Of a DNA stretch of 64,000 nt, positions 29,501 to 41,689 are shown in pieces. The stretch's first letter is position 1. Each line of letters opens with the position of its first letter. The stretch is from Heliopora coerulea (Eukaryota > Cnidaria > Anthozoa > Scleralcyonacea > Helioporidae): positions 186,001-250,000 of the forward strand of contig JASJOG010000072.1 of assembly GCA_030142905.1 (NCBI GenBank), in the 5' to 3' direction. Both the position numbers and the translations under genes were made by a program. The notes beneath the pieces are model-generated. The model saw nothing but the letters and a program-made list of their open reading frames with translations. It ran no database searches and was not told the origin of the DNA.

Positions 29501-32500
29501 AACCACGGCTGTACATAACACTGGCTAATAACCGACAGCTGTATTAAGTCTTCTTGTTATTATTAAAGCATTTATTTTAACATGATAAAGTTGCAGCATT
29601 GCTGATGTGGTCGTGCATAAACAATGAATATATAAAATAAGATTAATAATATATTAGAAAGTTCAAATATTACACTACGCTCTTAGAAACCTAAATAGAC
29701 AGATGTCATAAAAATCAAATTAATTTAAAAGACATCTTAAGAGTTCCATAAAGAAGCTGCCTTAAATGTTAATGATTTTTTCATATTATCAGTTCTAGCT
29801 CTGGGTAATGCAAATGTTAGTTTCCTTTTTAAATTACACTTAAAATCACTTTTTGTTTTATATACAACTGCAGCTATTAAAATTAGTACAGCTTTACAAC
29901 CACATTAATAGCTGGAGCTAAACAACTCCATCTAGTCACTTGAACAATCCCATGTATTGTTTATTTAGGTTCCATTATTGCCGTTCGGCAAGGTGAACTT
30001 ATTCCTCTTGACGGTGTTGTGGTAAAGGGCAGTGCATCGGTCGACGAGAGTTCAATTTCAGGTGAAGCCACGCCTGTGGAAAAGACACTGAACTCACAGA
30101 CATTTAGCGGAACTGTCATACAACATGGCTACTTAGAAGTGGAAACAACGTCTTCCTCAACATCTTCGACCATCTCAAAAATATCAGCAATGATGGAAGA
30201 CGCGCAGCTAAATGTCTCGCCCACTGAGATCATGGTGAACAGGTTTGCCAAATATTATACACCGATTGTCGTTGTCATCGCCTTGCTGGTTTTCCTGCTC
30301 CCCTTAATTCTTGGCTTGTCTGGCGTCGATCAATATGAAGGCCAAATCAAAGTGTGGGGTGAGAGAGCCTTGACAGTGCTGGTTACTGCCTGCCCATGCG
30401 CACTCTTGATGGCTGCCCCCACCGCCGTGATTTGCGGAATAAACGGTGCGGCTCGTCGTGGAGCGTTGGTCAAGGGGGGAACGTTCCTTGAAGCGCTGGC
30501 GAAACTGTCTTTCCTTGCGTTTGACAAGACTGGGACGTTAACCGAAGGTAAATTTCAAGTGGTCGACCTCATTTCCGTGAAGAAGGGAGAAGAGAGTCAT
30601 GTCCTCCGATGGGCAGCTGCTTTGGAAAGTAAATCAAGTCATCCTTTAGCCGCTGCTGTAGTCAGCGAGTTCACGGGAGAATGCATTTCTGACTTTGTTG
30701 CCGATTCCGAGGAACACCTGCTTCCGGATGTTAGCGGTTTTCGCACGATGGAAGGTCAGGGCATTTCCGGTACTGTCGAAGGGCATTATATCGAAATCGG
30801 CAACCATTCACTGCTGGAGAAGCTAGGTATCACTCTATTGCCGAAGTTTAAGGCTGCCTATATTGCGTTTTGCTCCGACAGCAAGACAGTGGTCTTCGTG
30901 TGTATCGACGGGGAACTGGCGCTAATAATATCATTGGCTGATATCATCCGTTCGGAGTCGAGCACAGCTCTGAAGTGGCTCCAGGAAATGGGGATCCATC
31001 TCACCATGTTGACAGGAGACTCAAAGCAAACGGCGACCGCTGTTCAAAAACGTGTTCAAATTGACTCGTGTATTTCAGAAATGAAACCAGACGAGAAACT
31101 CGAGTGGATTAGCCAAATCAAAGAGGAACATCTTCGTAGGAGGAGTTGCTTTAGAGGGGTAAGTCAGAAGTTGAATGTTCAGTGTTAAATAGATGTTCTC
31201 AAACGAGAGTTCGTTGAAGATCGGTAAATCTGTGGATTAAGAATACGAACTTAAATTTGTGGTTCTGTCAACTTGTACACGTGCATGTGATCACCGGCTG
31301 TTACACCATTTTGTTCTACAATCGCTTCCTTGTGACTCGCAAGGATTTTTGACACCAATAACCCTTAGCAAATACGCTGGAATACCTTCTGTTGTTGGCC
31401 ATGTTATAGACCTTGGTTTTACATTTTAGTTAGGTTGGTATGGATATCTGCGTAATCACAGGACAGACTGCAAAGTGTAGTTGCGAGAATAACTCTAAGG
31501 GGAATCAGTGGCGTAATGAGGTAAATTGCCGTCCGGGGCGGAAGTGGAAAATCCTGCCCCGTCACACACACGAAAAAAAAAGAAAAGAAATAACAAAAGC
31601 TGACTCAAAAAGCAGAGATGTACAAAGAATATTCCATCGAAAAATGGAATATTCTGTCTGCACTATGTCTGTTAATTCTTATTCCTAACCAGCGCTCATG
31701 CGCAAACTTATGCAAACTTCGCTGTTCAACTGCGATTAATCTTCAAATAAAATAATAATCAGTTAGTTGGTCTTACGTTAGTCTATCAACAACACGAGTA
31801 TGACTTAATATCATCAACACAATTTTTTCACCGTGACTGTTATCTTGACTCGTCTAACTAAAGTGTCAAATCATAATGTCAAATCTCCCTCGGTTGCCTG
31901 CACCTCTGTCAGGTGGAAAACATTGGACGGGCATTTATGCTAGCTATTACACCTTAGTAACATTCTTTTACGCCGCTGCAAAAAATTAAGCCAGATATTT
32001 ATTTTAAAAAGTTGTGGGTCAACGTTTACAGGACGGTGATGGCCGAAAATGCCGCCCCCCCCAAAAAAAAGTGTCCGCCGGGATAGCTGCACCTATTGCC
32101 TCCTCCTTGTTATGCTACTGAGGGGAATAAAAAGGGAGCAGACATACAAGGTGCAAACTATAAAGCTTTAAGCAAAGCGCGAAAGAAAGCACGAAACCAA
32201 CCTAAGGCAGTTTTCTAGATTTAGCAAAGAACATGGCTCAAGGAAAAAGTGCGGATAAAGGCAATCACGTTAACTCGAAACGAAAATCAAGCACGACACA
32301 AAGCAGGAATCAAGACCCGAAACTAAGCCGGAAATATCGCACGAAACAGAACGTGGAAAAACTTTGAAGTAGCCCTCGAACATATGTGTAAAAGAAAACA
32401 AGTACCGAAGGTTACGTCGTTACGAGAATTCTGTCTGGTGTATTCAACAGGAATAAAACTCAGACATGTTCTTGATTGACTCAATAAGCTTAGTTGGCGA

Positions 32501-33622
32501 AGAAGCGTTGTGTAAGATAATCATGAATTATTTTCATTGTTGCCCAGAGGATGATTCCAAAATAGAATTAAAACGTCCTCACGGGTAACCGTTTAGATGT
32601 CGCGGGAACACTCTCGCTCCAAGAGTCTATTCCTTGTGGTCACGAAACGAAACGAATGCCCTGGAATAATCCACGACCGGAAACATTTTGATTGGTTAGT
32701 TCTAGCTAATTTAACTGTCACTTTTCCCGCCTAAGGTATGTTTTTATTTTCTCCAAAATTACTCGGAAGCTCTCTGGTTGAACATAACCTCGTTTCGAAA
32801 CCATGTATAGTGTCGACCTGGCAAAACTGCTCAGTTGAAGCCGGTTGGATCTATATCTGCTAGTCCTGGTTCTTGATCCCACGCATGCACTGATCTGCAC
32901 CGGAATCATGTTATCCTGATTTCGCTCATCATAGCGCAGACCACAAGGAACGAAGGCTCTGGGAACTCAGAGAATCTCGATGGAACCCAGACATAGCGCC
33001 CACTGCGTTTGGTAACATAGCGGATCCGTGAGCCAAAGGGACGACTTCAAATCCCGCTCAGTTCAACAGACCGTTACGTTGACGAAGGAGATTTTTGATA
33101 ATCGTGAAATTTTTCCTGTTACCCTGAAGTTGATGCAGAAATAGCTAGGAAAAGCCAAGTAATATTTCCTAATGTTTGTTTCAGAAACGTATTCCCGTCG
33201 TGGGAATGGTCGGTGACGGTGTGAACGACGGTCCAGCATTGGCAGCGGCTGACGTTGGAATAGCAATGGCGGCAGGCGGCTCCGCTCTTGCGGTCGAGGC
33301 TGCAGGCGTGGCCCTAATGACGAACAACGTGCTGAAAGTGCCCGAGATTATCTGTCTTAGTCGATTTTGTCGACGCATTATCTTTGTGAATATTATTCTG
33401 GCCATTGTGCTGAAGCTTGTTTTCGTTGTGGTCGCACTCGTGGGTTTCGCGCATGTTTGGATGGCGGTTGTAGCTGACCTCGTTGGACTGCTCGTGGTGA
33501 TTTGTAACGGACTGCGTCCGCTCTGGTGGAAACCACCGAAATCACGGAAGGGGAAAAGATCGGTCCCGAGGGCCTCATGGAGAAAAAAACAACCGGTTTT
33601 TCAATATATATCTGTTGTATGA
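26540..33622 (+). CDS. P1B-type heavy-metal ATPase, Zn/Cd class, with His-rich region
   Basis: Exons 26540-28460, 29969-31158 and 33185-33622 join in phase, giving 3549 nt and 1182 residues. The N-terminus has Cys clusters (VGCCSEYICDCARDCEC) and a His/Asp-rich tract at about residues 271-361. A metal-binding domain with C436-C437-P-K-E440 follows, the CCxxE form seen in plant Zn pumps. The catalytic core has four membrane helices, the A-domain SGEATPVEK, and the CPC ion-channel motif (C782-P-C784). The phosphorylated Asp is D826 in DKTGT, followed by SSHPLAAAV and GDGVND (about 1047-1052). Two last helices include D1135 (VVADLVG), the position of the transport Asp in ZntA. Such pumps move Zn2+, Cd2+ or Pb2+ out of the cytosol using ATP. 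The donor of exon 2 (GGG|GTAAGT) leaves a slightly unusual LRRRSCFRG before KRIPVVGMVGDG. Substrate is inferred; transport is not shown. Confidence 0.88.
27340..27640 (+). repeat. His/Asp-coding low-complexity tract inside the ATPase
   Basis: Dense CAC/CAT and GAC/GAT codons give runs such as HYHHYKDYHHHHGNRD, and the nine-codon block DNHRDNDNH with the nearly repeated unit CACCGTGACAACGATAAT. It keeps the reading frame. Other frames over the same DNA are open only because of the composition. His-rich tails and loops are common Zn/Ni ligands in transporters and may buffer or sense metal here; that is inference. Confidence 0.85.
28801..28871 (-). repeat. tRNA-derived SINE head, copy 2 (inverted)
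   Basis: On the minus strand it starts GACTCGATAGCTCAACAGGT and ends GCTCGAGTC, with a perfect 7-bp acceptor helix. The D arm is good and the T loop is TTCAAAT. The apparent anticodon is GGT in loop CCGGTAT, but the stem around it pairs at only three of five positions. It is followed by AACATTTTTCAGTTGACTTC. It is almost identical to copy 3. Confidence 0.8.
28961..29032 (+). repeat. tRNA-derived SINE head, copy 3
   Basis: The same tRNA-like sequence as copy 2 on the opposite strand, followed by the same short tail (AACATTTTTCAGTCGACTT). Together they make inverted arms of about 95 nt separated by about 88 nt, so the intron RNA could fold into a long hairpin. A broken fourth copy tail (ACTTCAAATCCCGCTCAGTT) is near 33044-33064. 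Confidence 0.8.
29177..29315 (+). repeat. Dispersed repeat 'AGGAGTGCTTTATCGG', copy in ATPase intron 1
   Basis: It contains GAGCAGGAGTGCTTTATCGG, then GCCGAGTGTTTTACATGG, GATAAAGCACGT and TGACTTC. The same order of motifs occurs at about 39281-39510 in the SLC27A pseudogene, there with a partial second unit. The internal match of GTGCTTTATC with GATAAAGCAC could form a hairpin. The class is unknown. Confidence 0.6.
31159..33184 (+). other. Intron 2 of the metal ATPase
   Basis: A phase-0 intron with strong donor GTAAGT and acceptor TTTGTTTCAG. It carries a hAT-like element (31506-32120) and a degenerate tRNA-like tail near 33040-33065. I see no exon in it. Confidence 0.75.
31506..32120. mobile_element. 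hAT-like non-autonomous element with perfect 8-bp target duplication
   Basis: It starts CAGTGGCGTAATGAGG and ends CCTTGTTATGCTACTG, imperfect inverted repeats of the hAT kind. The 8-mer AGGGGAAT lies directly outside both ends (31498-31505 and 32121-32128). Its 615 bp contain no transposase frame. It was probably mobilised by a hAT transposase encoded elsewhere. Confidence 0.85.
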
Positions 33623-36600
33623 GGTATCCCGCTTTGTCGGCATGAACACGCGTGTTTTTCGGGAAATGCCAGACGCTTTTCATGGAAAGAAAGTAGATCT
33701 CTTCCCCCCGAATGAAGATACATTTTTCTGTAAACAAAACTGTAATCAAAACGGTTGCTTTTTTGAAAGAAAAAACCCATCTCTGCTTTTAAATAGAGAA
33801 AGAAATACAATATTTATGGGGAAAAAAATTTGGAGTACACCATGAGATGAAGTCGTGAAGTAGTTTAAATAATTTTGTTCCTCACTTATTGGAACAAATA
33901 TTTATTGTATTCATTTACAAAAGGCTATTTTTAATGGTTGGTTGAGAATTTTGCCGACCTTCGAGACTACCGGAATCCAGTGAAATGAGGTAATTTGTGT
34001 ACGAATATTACATGGTAATACTGTTGGATATCTCTTGAGAAGATTGTCACAACTAGACAATTTATAGAGTTCTCCCTAAATTTAAGTAGGGTTTTGAGGA
34101 TAGAGTTGACTCAGGTTGGTTATGTATTATAAAACCTCTTACCAAACTTAACATAATTTTAAATTAGACTGTTATGTCAATTGTAAAACGAATTCTTATA
34201 ATCCGAGAATAAGAATTTCATTTTTTTTTTTTTGGTCAGTTTTGTATTACAGATGGAATTTATTTTTCAGTCTTCCCATTACCTGAGACTTTGTTAACTT
34301 TGACAATATCAGAAAATGAATGTTATTCTAAATACTTTTTGAATTATTAGAATATTGTATTGGGGAGCAGATAATTAAAAATTAATTATTCACAAATTCG
34401 TATCAGTCGGTCTATAAAAATTTAACGTGTATACACCATACCAAGAGTCGACCGTGAAAAAACCCGTCGGTTGATTACTTATTAACCTCGTTTGTTCGGT
34501 CTGTACGGGAAACTATTTGCTTGAGATTTTCGTATAGACCGAGCGATGACGGAGCGAGGACTGTGTGGGAAAACCTGTGGGAACTAATCAGGAATTTAGT
34601 ATATGGCTTTTGGTTCCTTTATCGCTTTTAACGAACTTTTAGTATCTGCGAGATAGCGGCTTACGTTTCATGTTTGTTTTTACACATTACTTCGTGATCC
34701 TTGTATCTTGCGTATTCTGGAAATCGCAACAGATTTTTGATGATTCCTGCAATTCACTATGATTCAGTTGATAATTTTGTTGCCGACCAGGCTTGGACTG
34801 GCCCATTGTGCCATCTCGCCACAGAACAATGGCTGACTATTGTTCTACGTTACGATGGCACAATGGCCGCTCCAAAATGTTAGCCGGGGGTACATACAGG
34901 AAGTCCAAACAGTTGGCGTAAATTTTGTGGTATTACCAGCCGCAGTTTACATCGCCATCCAGGTACTAGTTGGGTTAATAGGAACCTTAAGATTTACGGC
35001 GTCAATCTGAACGACAGAAAAAAAACCACAGTTTATTGACCACCCTGCTTGGTACTTGTGGCTTATTTTATCACACCTAAAACGCTCCGGTTCCCCTAAA
35101 TTCACTGTGGTCTCAGGTTGAATTCAATCTTAAGTGACAGCTTATTTCACTCCGCATTTAGCTATTATACCATTAATCTCCAACTTTTTAAACATTTCCA
35201 CTGGCTGCAAAACTGGTTGGGTAGAGTTGGTCTAAATTAGATTGAACAAAATAGTTTAAAGCAACTCCAAAATTCTGAACCTGCAAATCGTTCTAGCCTT
35301 CTTATAAATACAGTTTTATATCTCACTCCAAGTCTCTGTGGTTTTCTTTCAGGGCCCTATTTAGTAAAGCTTTGTGCTTACTGGTTACTATGGTAAAATA
35401 TAAATTCAAATATACGTAACACTTTCAAACGTTAAACGTTTGGACGTATTTGTCCTAAAAATTAGAAATCCCTGATCAGAAAGTGTCAAAATATGCTTTT
35501 TGTTATAACTCACATAATTTGTCCAATTTTTGACATCCTCGTGCTACCCTTAATGTAAACTCGGTATTCAGTTGTTCTTTATTCTTCATATTGCTAAACC
35601 ATTCATTTTATTACAACGACAATTGGCAATCAAAAATCGAATACCATACAGCATGAAAGTCTTAATCTTCCTGAGGTTTTGGTACAAATCGACGTCAGAC
35701 CACAAATCATAACAGGTGATTATTTGAAGGAATTGTTTAGACTATTTGCAATTTGTATCTTCCAGTCTTGGTAAACCAAAGGTTGAGGTACGTGGTAGCA
35801 TTTTAATCTTTTGGCTCCAAAACTTATTCACACGTAATTATCTGTCAATTTTCTTTAAAGTTTTGTAATTAGTAAGTTCTAAAGTCAACAGAAAAGGTCA
35901 ATTATTCATCAAATGTCTTTTTAAGCGAAGTTTATTGGTTAGTTTTTGCCACGCAAACAATACAGAATAGTCTTCCTCTCGCCTAAGTTGTGACCTATCG
36001 ATAAATAATGGAAGATCTTTTGTTTCCTAACGAGAAATGATATTATCTCCTGGGAAACACAAAGCGTTTAGATTTGCATTGTTTTATCTCTGGTTTATCA
36101 GTTAGAAAGCAGCCGTTGTATCAAGCGTCCATGGGATGTGTGAAATCCAAAACGAGAAAAGGTATGCTTGTAACCTTTTTAGTAAGAACACTGTGGTAAT
36201 CATTGTTTATACGTATACATGTCTGTGTGTTTGTGCATATGTGTGCACAGGATGATTCCCAAAGGTTTCTTCCTAGTGGATGAATAATACCAAGACCGGC
36301 TTTGTTCAATACTCAGCGTCGGCCTTAGTACTTTTACCCTTCATTCAATTTGACTGGCGTACCGGGGGCGACTCAAGTCCCATAGTTGTTGTGGCATTTA
36401 CAGTAAAGTATAAACTAAGTCGATGTCAATTTTAATTTTGTAAAGAAATTTTAAAGGAAAGGGAAGTGTTTTCATTTAGAGTTTTATATCTGAGTTGAAC
36501 ATTTTTAGCGGTCGGACCTTCTACATTTTTCATGCATGAAACTCCTACGAAATAAAAAGACTTTCCAAGAAGGAATAATATCCTGAGATGTTAAGCAGTT

Positions 36601-38810
36601 TATACGGAAGTCAGCTGACGTGGAAATGAACAACTACTTATTGTATCATAATCTCTTGACCGTTGGTTCGTCCTCATTGGCGCTTGTCAGCACAGTGACG
36701 GTGAGACAGTACGTCGAGAAGGCTTTCAACATCGAAAATCCTTAAAGATCTTGGTCGGTTGCACTTGTTGAATTTAATTATGAATATTTCTTACTTTTAG
36801 CCAATAACAATCACTAGATAAGAATAATCACTCAACCTGTGATTAAAACAAGATTAACGTGTTTGTACGACCAGGCCCTGCGATACATATGTATATCTGT
36901 GTGTAAATATACGTACCGTCTCAGCCAATTTTACATTTATAAAAGACACTATTAAATCGGCTACGACCCAAACAAACTTTTAGGATTTAAATTCAAGTTT
37001 TAGTAAATCCTACAAGCTTCTTTGGGTCGTAGTCGATTTAATATTGCGTCTCTTATATATATATATATATGTTTCTGTATTTATATATGTACATATGTAT
37101 ACACATTAAATATAAAACATCAGCAAGAAGTTGTAAGCAATACGCGTACAACTGCGCCTATGTTTTTAGCTGTAATACGCACTTGTATAACACTGTCAGG
37201 CGTTTTCTTTTCTAAGTTAAGCCTCAGCCAATCCGAGTCGACGCGCAAAGCCGCGATGAAGCGGCGAGGAGAAGACACGATCTTGCTTTGGAGAAACGGC
37301 GGACGTACAGCACAGCGGCAATTCACATTAACAGCGTGAGGCATTTAAAAAGCAGAAGGGATCCTACCGAAGGTGGGGGATGGAGGAGCATCATTGAAGA
37401 GACACTTGAGTCGACAGAGAGCAAGAATACAGCAACAAAAAACGAGAATGAAACGGAATGAGATGAAGTTATAAGAGTTAGTTGTACTGAAAATGTACAA
37501 GACACAAAGAAAGATATATTTTATTAAATTCTGGTCAGAAAGTTAACCTTACGTTATAGTGAGAAGGGTGATTCCACTACGCACTTTGGAATCACACAAA
37601 CCAAGAATTTCTTAGATTTCTTCAAGCTGTTGGTGACAAAGTGGTGGTCAAAAATTTTCACAACTTTGCTCTTAGACGGAAGTGATTTTCTTCAAAAAAA
37701 CTTTTAAAAGTTATATTAAAGTTATTATATTATTATAGCTGTCAGACAGTTTGTAAAAATGATCTTCTGTTGCGTGTTGGCCGATTTTTGAAGTCAGTTT
37801 GTCCTTGTCGAGGACTATTGGCTGAAAACCTAGAAAAAATTCTTCCAACAAGCGTATTAGGGTTTACATCAGCCACGTGTAGTTGTTGTTCTACTTCTCT
37901 TCCTTTTCTCTCATATCCTAAAGCGCGAGAATTGAATCCAGGGGTTGGGCACGAAACAGCATTTTTCTTCAATTCTTTGAGTTTGCTTGGCGTCGATATA
38001 ATATTTATTTATATAATATGGGATTTTTCTTGCTTAATTCGTCCAGTACAGTCGTGGAAAGGCTCCAAAGCTAAAGTAAATTGAGCTAAATTAAGCGTTG
38101 AAAAATAACCGCAGTCAAAAAAAGTTAAACTTGTCAGGAAAAATTTCTTGCCGCTTGGTACTTTTCCTATATTACAAACTGGAAGGTAAATTGCTTTTAG
38201 TTCACATTAGTTTTATAGTAATATTATACTGATATTTGTGTTTGTGTGTATTTAATACTTTCACGACTAACGTCGAGTATTCCACTATTTAACTCTGACT
38301 AACGTCAGACTATTTTACTTGTTCCAGTGGCGTAAGTGATAATCTAGTGAACCAACCTAAACATCGTTGATGGATCCATTTATTTATCATTAACAGACCA
38401 ATTGTACAAACAGCATAGCCTCGACTTTACTCTTTCGAATTCTATGCATTTTTACGATTTGTTTTGTTTTAAGTTTTTGTATTTTATTCCATAAGAACTA
38501 CTTTGAAAAGATGGTTGTTTTGAAAAATCCCATCTTGTAGGATCGTTGGTATACAGGTAGGGTGATTTTGTACCCAGTAGGGGATTGTAGGTGAAATGCG
38601 AGAATCACACTTAGCGAAAGCGGGATAAAAACGAGGGCGCGGTTCATGGTAGGGGGGGGAAGGATTGGTAACGCGAAGGTAATGGGTGGAGGAGTAGCAT
38701 GCAACCCTGGTTCAGGACGGAGTGTGTGCAACCCTCAAAGGAAATCGAGTTATTTTAGGCCTTGTGTTTTGCTCACCTGGTTTTACTTAACATTCGTTTT
38801 AAATCAAGAA
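33623..38810. other. Intergenic region between the metal ATPase and the SLC27A cluster
   Basis: No gene is seen. Short open frames (for example 37022-37339, 37770-38084) have no recognisable product. A palindrome lies at 36938-37057, followed by a TA-rich microsatellite near 37055-37105. The rest is A+T-rich DNA with no structure I can name. Confidence 0.6.
36938..37057. mobile_element. Foldback/MITE-like palindrome
   Basis: The left arm has AAAAGACACTATTAAATCGG and CTACGACCCAAA. The right arm has TTTGGGTCGTAGTCGATTTA and ATATTGCGTCTCTTA. They pair over about 50 nt each, around a centre near 36995. It sits against TA-rich DNA, as many TA-targeting MITEs do. No coding content. Confidence 0.65.
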
Positions 38811-39280
38811 ATGTCTTATCTTCTTCCGATAGGCATAGTTTTGCTTTCCTTGTCCGTTCGTTGGCTTAACTTCTCATGGTTTACAACTTTGGTTGGCGCA
38901 TTCCTTGTTTACCTCGTTTCTGGTGGATGGCGATTTGTGCGAGTGTTCTGTTTGACATTTCCACGAGATTTTAGGTAAGAATTATTTCTTTAAAACGGGC
39001 GTCTTCGTATCTGGAGTGACTAATTTAAATCAATAAATGGCAAGAGAAACTAGGCGACAAAAAGCGCGGACTGTGGGGAACAATAAACTCAAGTTGTCAC
39101 GTACGGTATTGTATATCATGTGACTATTTTGGAGATACAGCCACTTAAGAAGAGCAAATTGAAGAAGTTCATGTAAATTACAACGACACAGTAATGTATC
39201 CTAATTTACAATTAATAAATCTGCAGTCACTTCGATTGTTCACCATAGATTATTAATTAGTATTATGAGTATTGTGTAAT

Positions 39281-39510
39281 ATTTAAAAACCGACCAGGAG
39301 TGCTTTATCGGGATATAAAGACCCGACACTGTTATGATTTTCTTTTGTATTTTCCTCATGAATTGTTAATGAATTTTAGAAGTAATATTTAAAAACGGAA
39401 TAGGAGTGTTTTATCACATAGAAAACACGAAGTGATAGCCGAGTGTTTTTAATCGGATAACGCACGTTCTACAAAGTCCTTGAATGACTTCTAGAACGAA
39501 CCCTTTTATA
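39281..39510 (+). repeat. Dispersed repeat 'AGGAGTGCTTTATCGG', copy in the SLC27A pseudogene
   Basis: Two partial units (GACCAGGAGTGCTTTATCGG near 39291, GAATAGGAGTGTTTTATCAC near 39400) of the repeat also seen at 29177-29315. They lie where most of exon 2 should be, just upstream of its surviving tail, so the insertion and the exon loss may be connected. Confidence 0.6.
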
Positions 39511-39970
39511 CGCTAGGTAACTTAGAAAGTTTGACAATGTTTTGTGAACCACGGAAATTTGACGAGAAAAGAGAGCGGGATCAATATCAGATGTTGTATA
39601 TCATACATGATGAGAGTTTCATTAGTTATTCAAATACCAATAAGCTTGGTGAAAAATGATACACCTCAGAAGGCTCAAAGGTTTTGATCTATTCCTCTGA
39701 TCCAAGTATTGCAGGTACTGTAGAGCAATATTGGGAACTGTAAGAAAACATTCCCAGGTCATCATTTTAATTAAGAGTAACAAAAATATGTGGCAATGAA
39801 AAGCTGATGGAGCATTGGAAAACTATTGCCTTGCTTTGTTTTGGTCTAAGTTGGTTGTCCAGTGTTGCTGGCTCAATAGTTGAGTAAAGGGAGATTTGGT
39901 GGAACAATTTAAGAGACACAATGCAAGGAAAAATGGGTTTATTAAAAATTTTATAACAATATGTATTTGG

Positions 39971-40135
39971 TTAGGCTTAGGGTAAGAGTTAGAGTTAGGG
40001 TTAGAGTTAGAGTTAGGGTTAGGGTTAGGGTTAGGGTTAGGGTTAGGGTTAGAGTTAAGGTTTGGATTAGGGTTAAGGTTTGGGTTAGGGTTAAGGTTTG
40101 GATTAGGGTTAGGGTTTGGATTAGGATTAGGGTTA
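39971..40135 (+). repeat. Interstitial telomere-type array (TTAGGG)n
   Basis: Perfect TTAGGG units run in the centre (about 40012-40050). Variant units GTTAGA, TTAAGG and TTTGGATTAGGG flank them. The minus strand therefore shows an Asn-Pro polymer frame with no meaning. It lies between the exon 2 remnant and exon 3 of the SLC27A pseudogene. Confidence 0.92.
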
Positions 40136-40349
40136 GTATTATTATTGGTTGTAGAGTTAGTATTGTTATAAAGTTTCTTTGTGTTTTTTGGGTTAAATGA
40201 TATCTTTGAGACTAAGGCCATTTCATGTTTGACTGTAGTCACAACTGCATTTAAATTTTCTGTAGAAAATTCGTAATATTTGTTGCTGACCCGACTGCAA
40301 AGGTCAGCGGCCAGGTGCATCTGCTAAACTGCACTTGTACCTAGATTAC

Positions 40350-40830
40350 ATTTGGGGTCATCCATTTAGTACGTACGCAAAATTTCCGCAAGTTTTCATC
40401 CCCTCCCCCCTTTGTACGCTATTTCGGCACCCCCTCCCCTCTGCGTACATACGCGTCAAAGATGCTTTGAACGACCCCCCATCAGTAATGTTAATCTAAC
40501 CAGTCATGTTAGAACGGTCAGCGGCAATGACGCTGTCCGGCAAATTACTTCAAGTTAGTCAAACTTGCAGTTAGTGAACGTGCCTTTAATACCACTCCGT
40601 GGACCGCGTTGCATCGATTGATGCTTCACCAAACCAATGTGGTTGTCATATTTGTTCAAATCAAGTTATTTTCTAGTCCTAATAAAAATTTGTTTTGCGT
40701 ATGTTCGAAAGAATTGGTCTACCCCCTGCCCCTTTGTACGCTAATGTACGCATCAGTCATATCCCTCCCCCCTCCCCCCTCCCATGTGTACGTGCTAAAC
40801 GGATTGCCCTTTTGTGACTATCGTAGCAGT
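40350..40830. repeat. C-rich repeated motif with TACG blocks
   Basis: Two related stretches (about 40356-40490 and 40720-40830) share CCCCTCCCCCCTTTGTACGC-like sequence beside TACGTACGC motifs. They look like diverged copies of one short element. The class is unknown. Confidence 0.4.
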
Positions 40831-41689
40831 TATTCAGGTCTCATATGTACGTATGTATATGCAGATGAACAGATGGAGAGATGGAGGGACAGACTGACAG
40901 ACATGGTTTTATTCAAGGTGTAGGAAAGTAACATTACAAGCCTTAGGAACAGAACATACATCTCACTTTGATGGAAACCAAAAGGTTGAACCTTTTATTC
41001 CAAATGAACATGTGGCATTGGTACATATATCCAGTCATAGCTGTTGTTGAAACCGAGAAAAATTAATGACATTTGATATGGTGACATTTACAAGTTAATC
41101 AGAGCACTACTTGTAAAATGAGAACTAGGCCCTGAGGTTTTTGAGAGTGAATTCTTTTCTGTGTGGGACTATGTTGTAAAGTTTTGGCCGTATTAAACAA
41201 CCGTGAAAGCTGTGATTGATTGTAAAGGACATCCACGTACGGAGGCAGTTATGGACATTAACAATACTGTCACATAGTTAAAGCAGATTCATTGATACAG
41301 TGTTCGTTAAAGGATTGTTTTGTCTTGACTATGAGTTTTTAATGCATCTTTTATGTATTGTCTTTTTATTTTCTCTAAGCTCAATTCTTAGTTCAGAGTT
41401 CTTTATCACTGACACAAATCAACTGCTTGCTAGATGCTGTTGCGGATATTCATTCCAATATACAAGACTTGGAACTTTATCAATTCGACACAGGTTATTC
41501 TAATGGATTAACGGTTCCTAACCTTCTGGAGGAATTCAAAGAGTGTTCTGAAAAACCTCCGGCTCAAACCTACGAAAAAAAGTATAATGGTACGAAATGG
41601 TTTTATGTTATGATTTTTTATACTTGTGTCAATGGAAACGCGTAGAATTGGCTTCGGAAACATGGCTTCAGTAACAAAAACCTAAAGGG

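Larger units (their letters stand above)
28461..29968 (+). other. Intron 1 of the metal ATPase
   Basis: Donor GTAAGA, acceptor TTTATTTAG, phase 1. It holds a pair of tRNA-like SINE heads in opposite orientation (28801-28871 and 28961-29032) and one copy of a repeat with the motif AGGAGTGCTTTATCGG (about 29177-29315). The remainder is A+T-rich. Confidence 0.8.

Noticed and set aside
26540..33622. Bacterial contamination or a bacterial operon as source of the ATPase
   Set aside because: Three exons with GT-AG introns, animal-type repeats within them and long intergenic DNA do not fit a bacterial contig.
39823..40320. Minus-strand frame with a long Asn-Pro polymer and its plus-strand Arg-Val counterpart
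   Set aside because: Both are translations of the telomere-type array.
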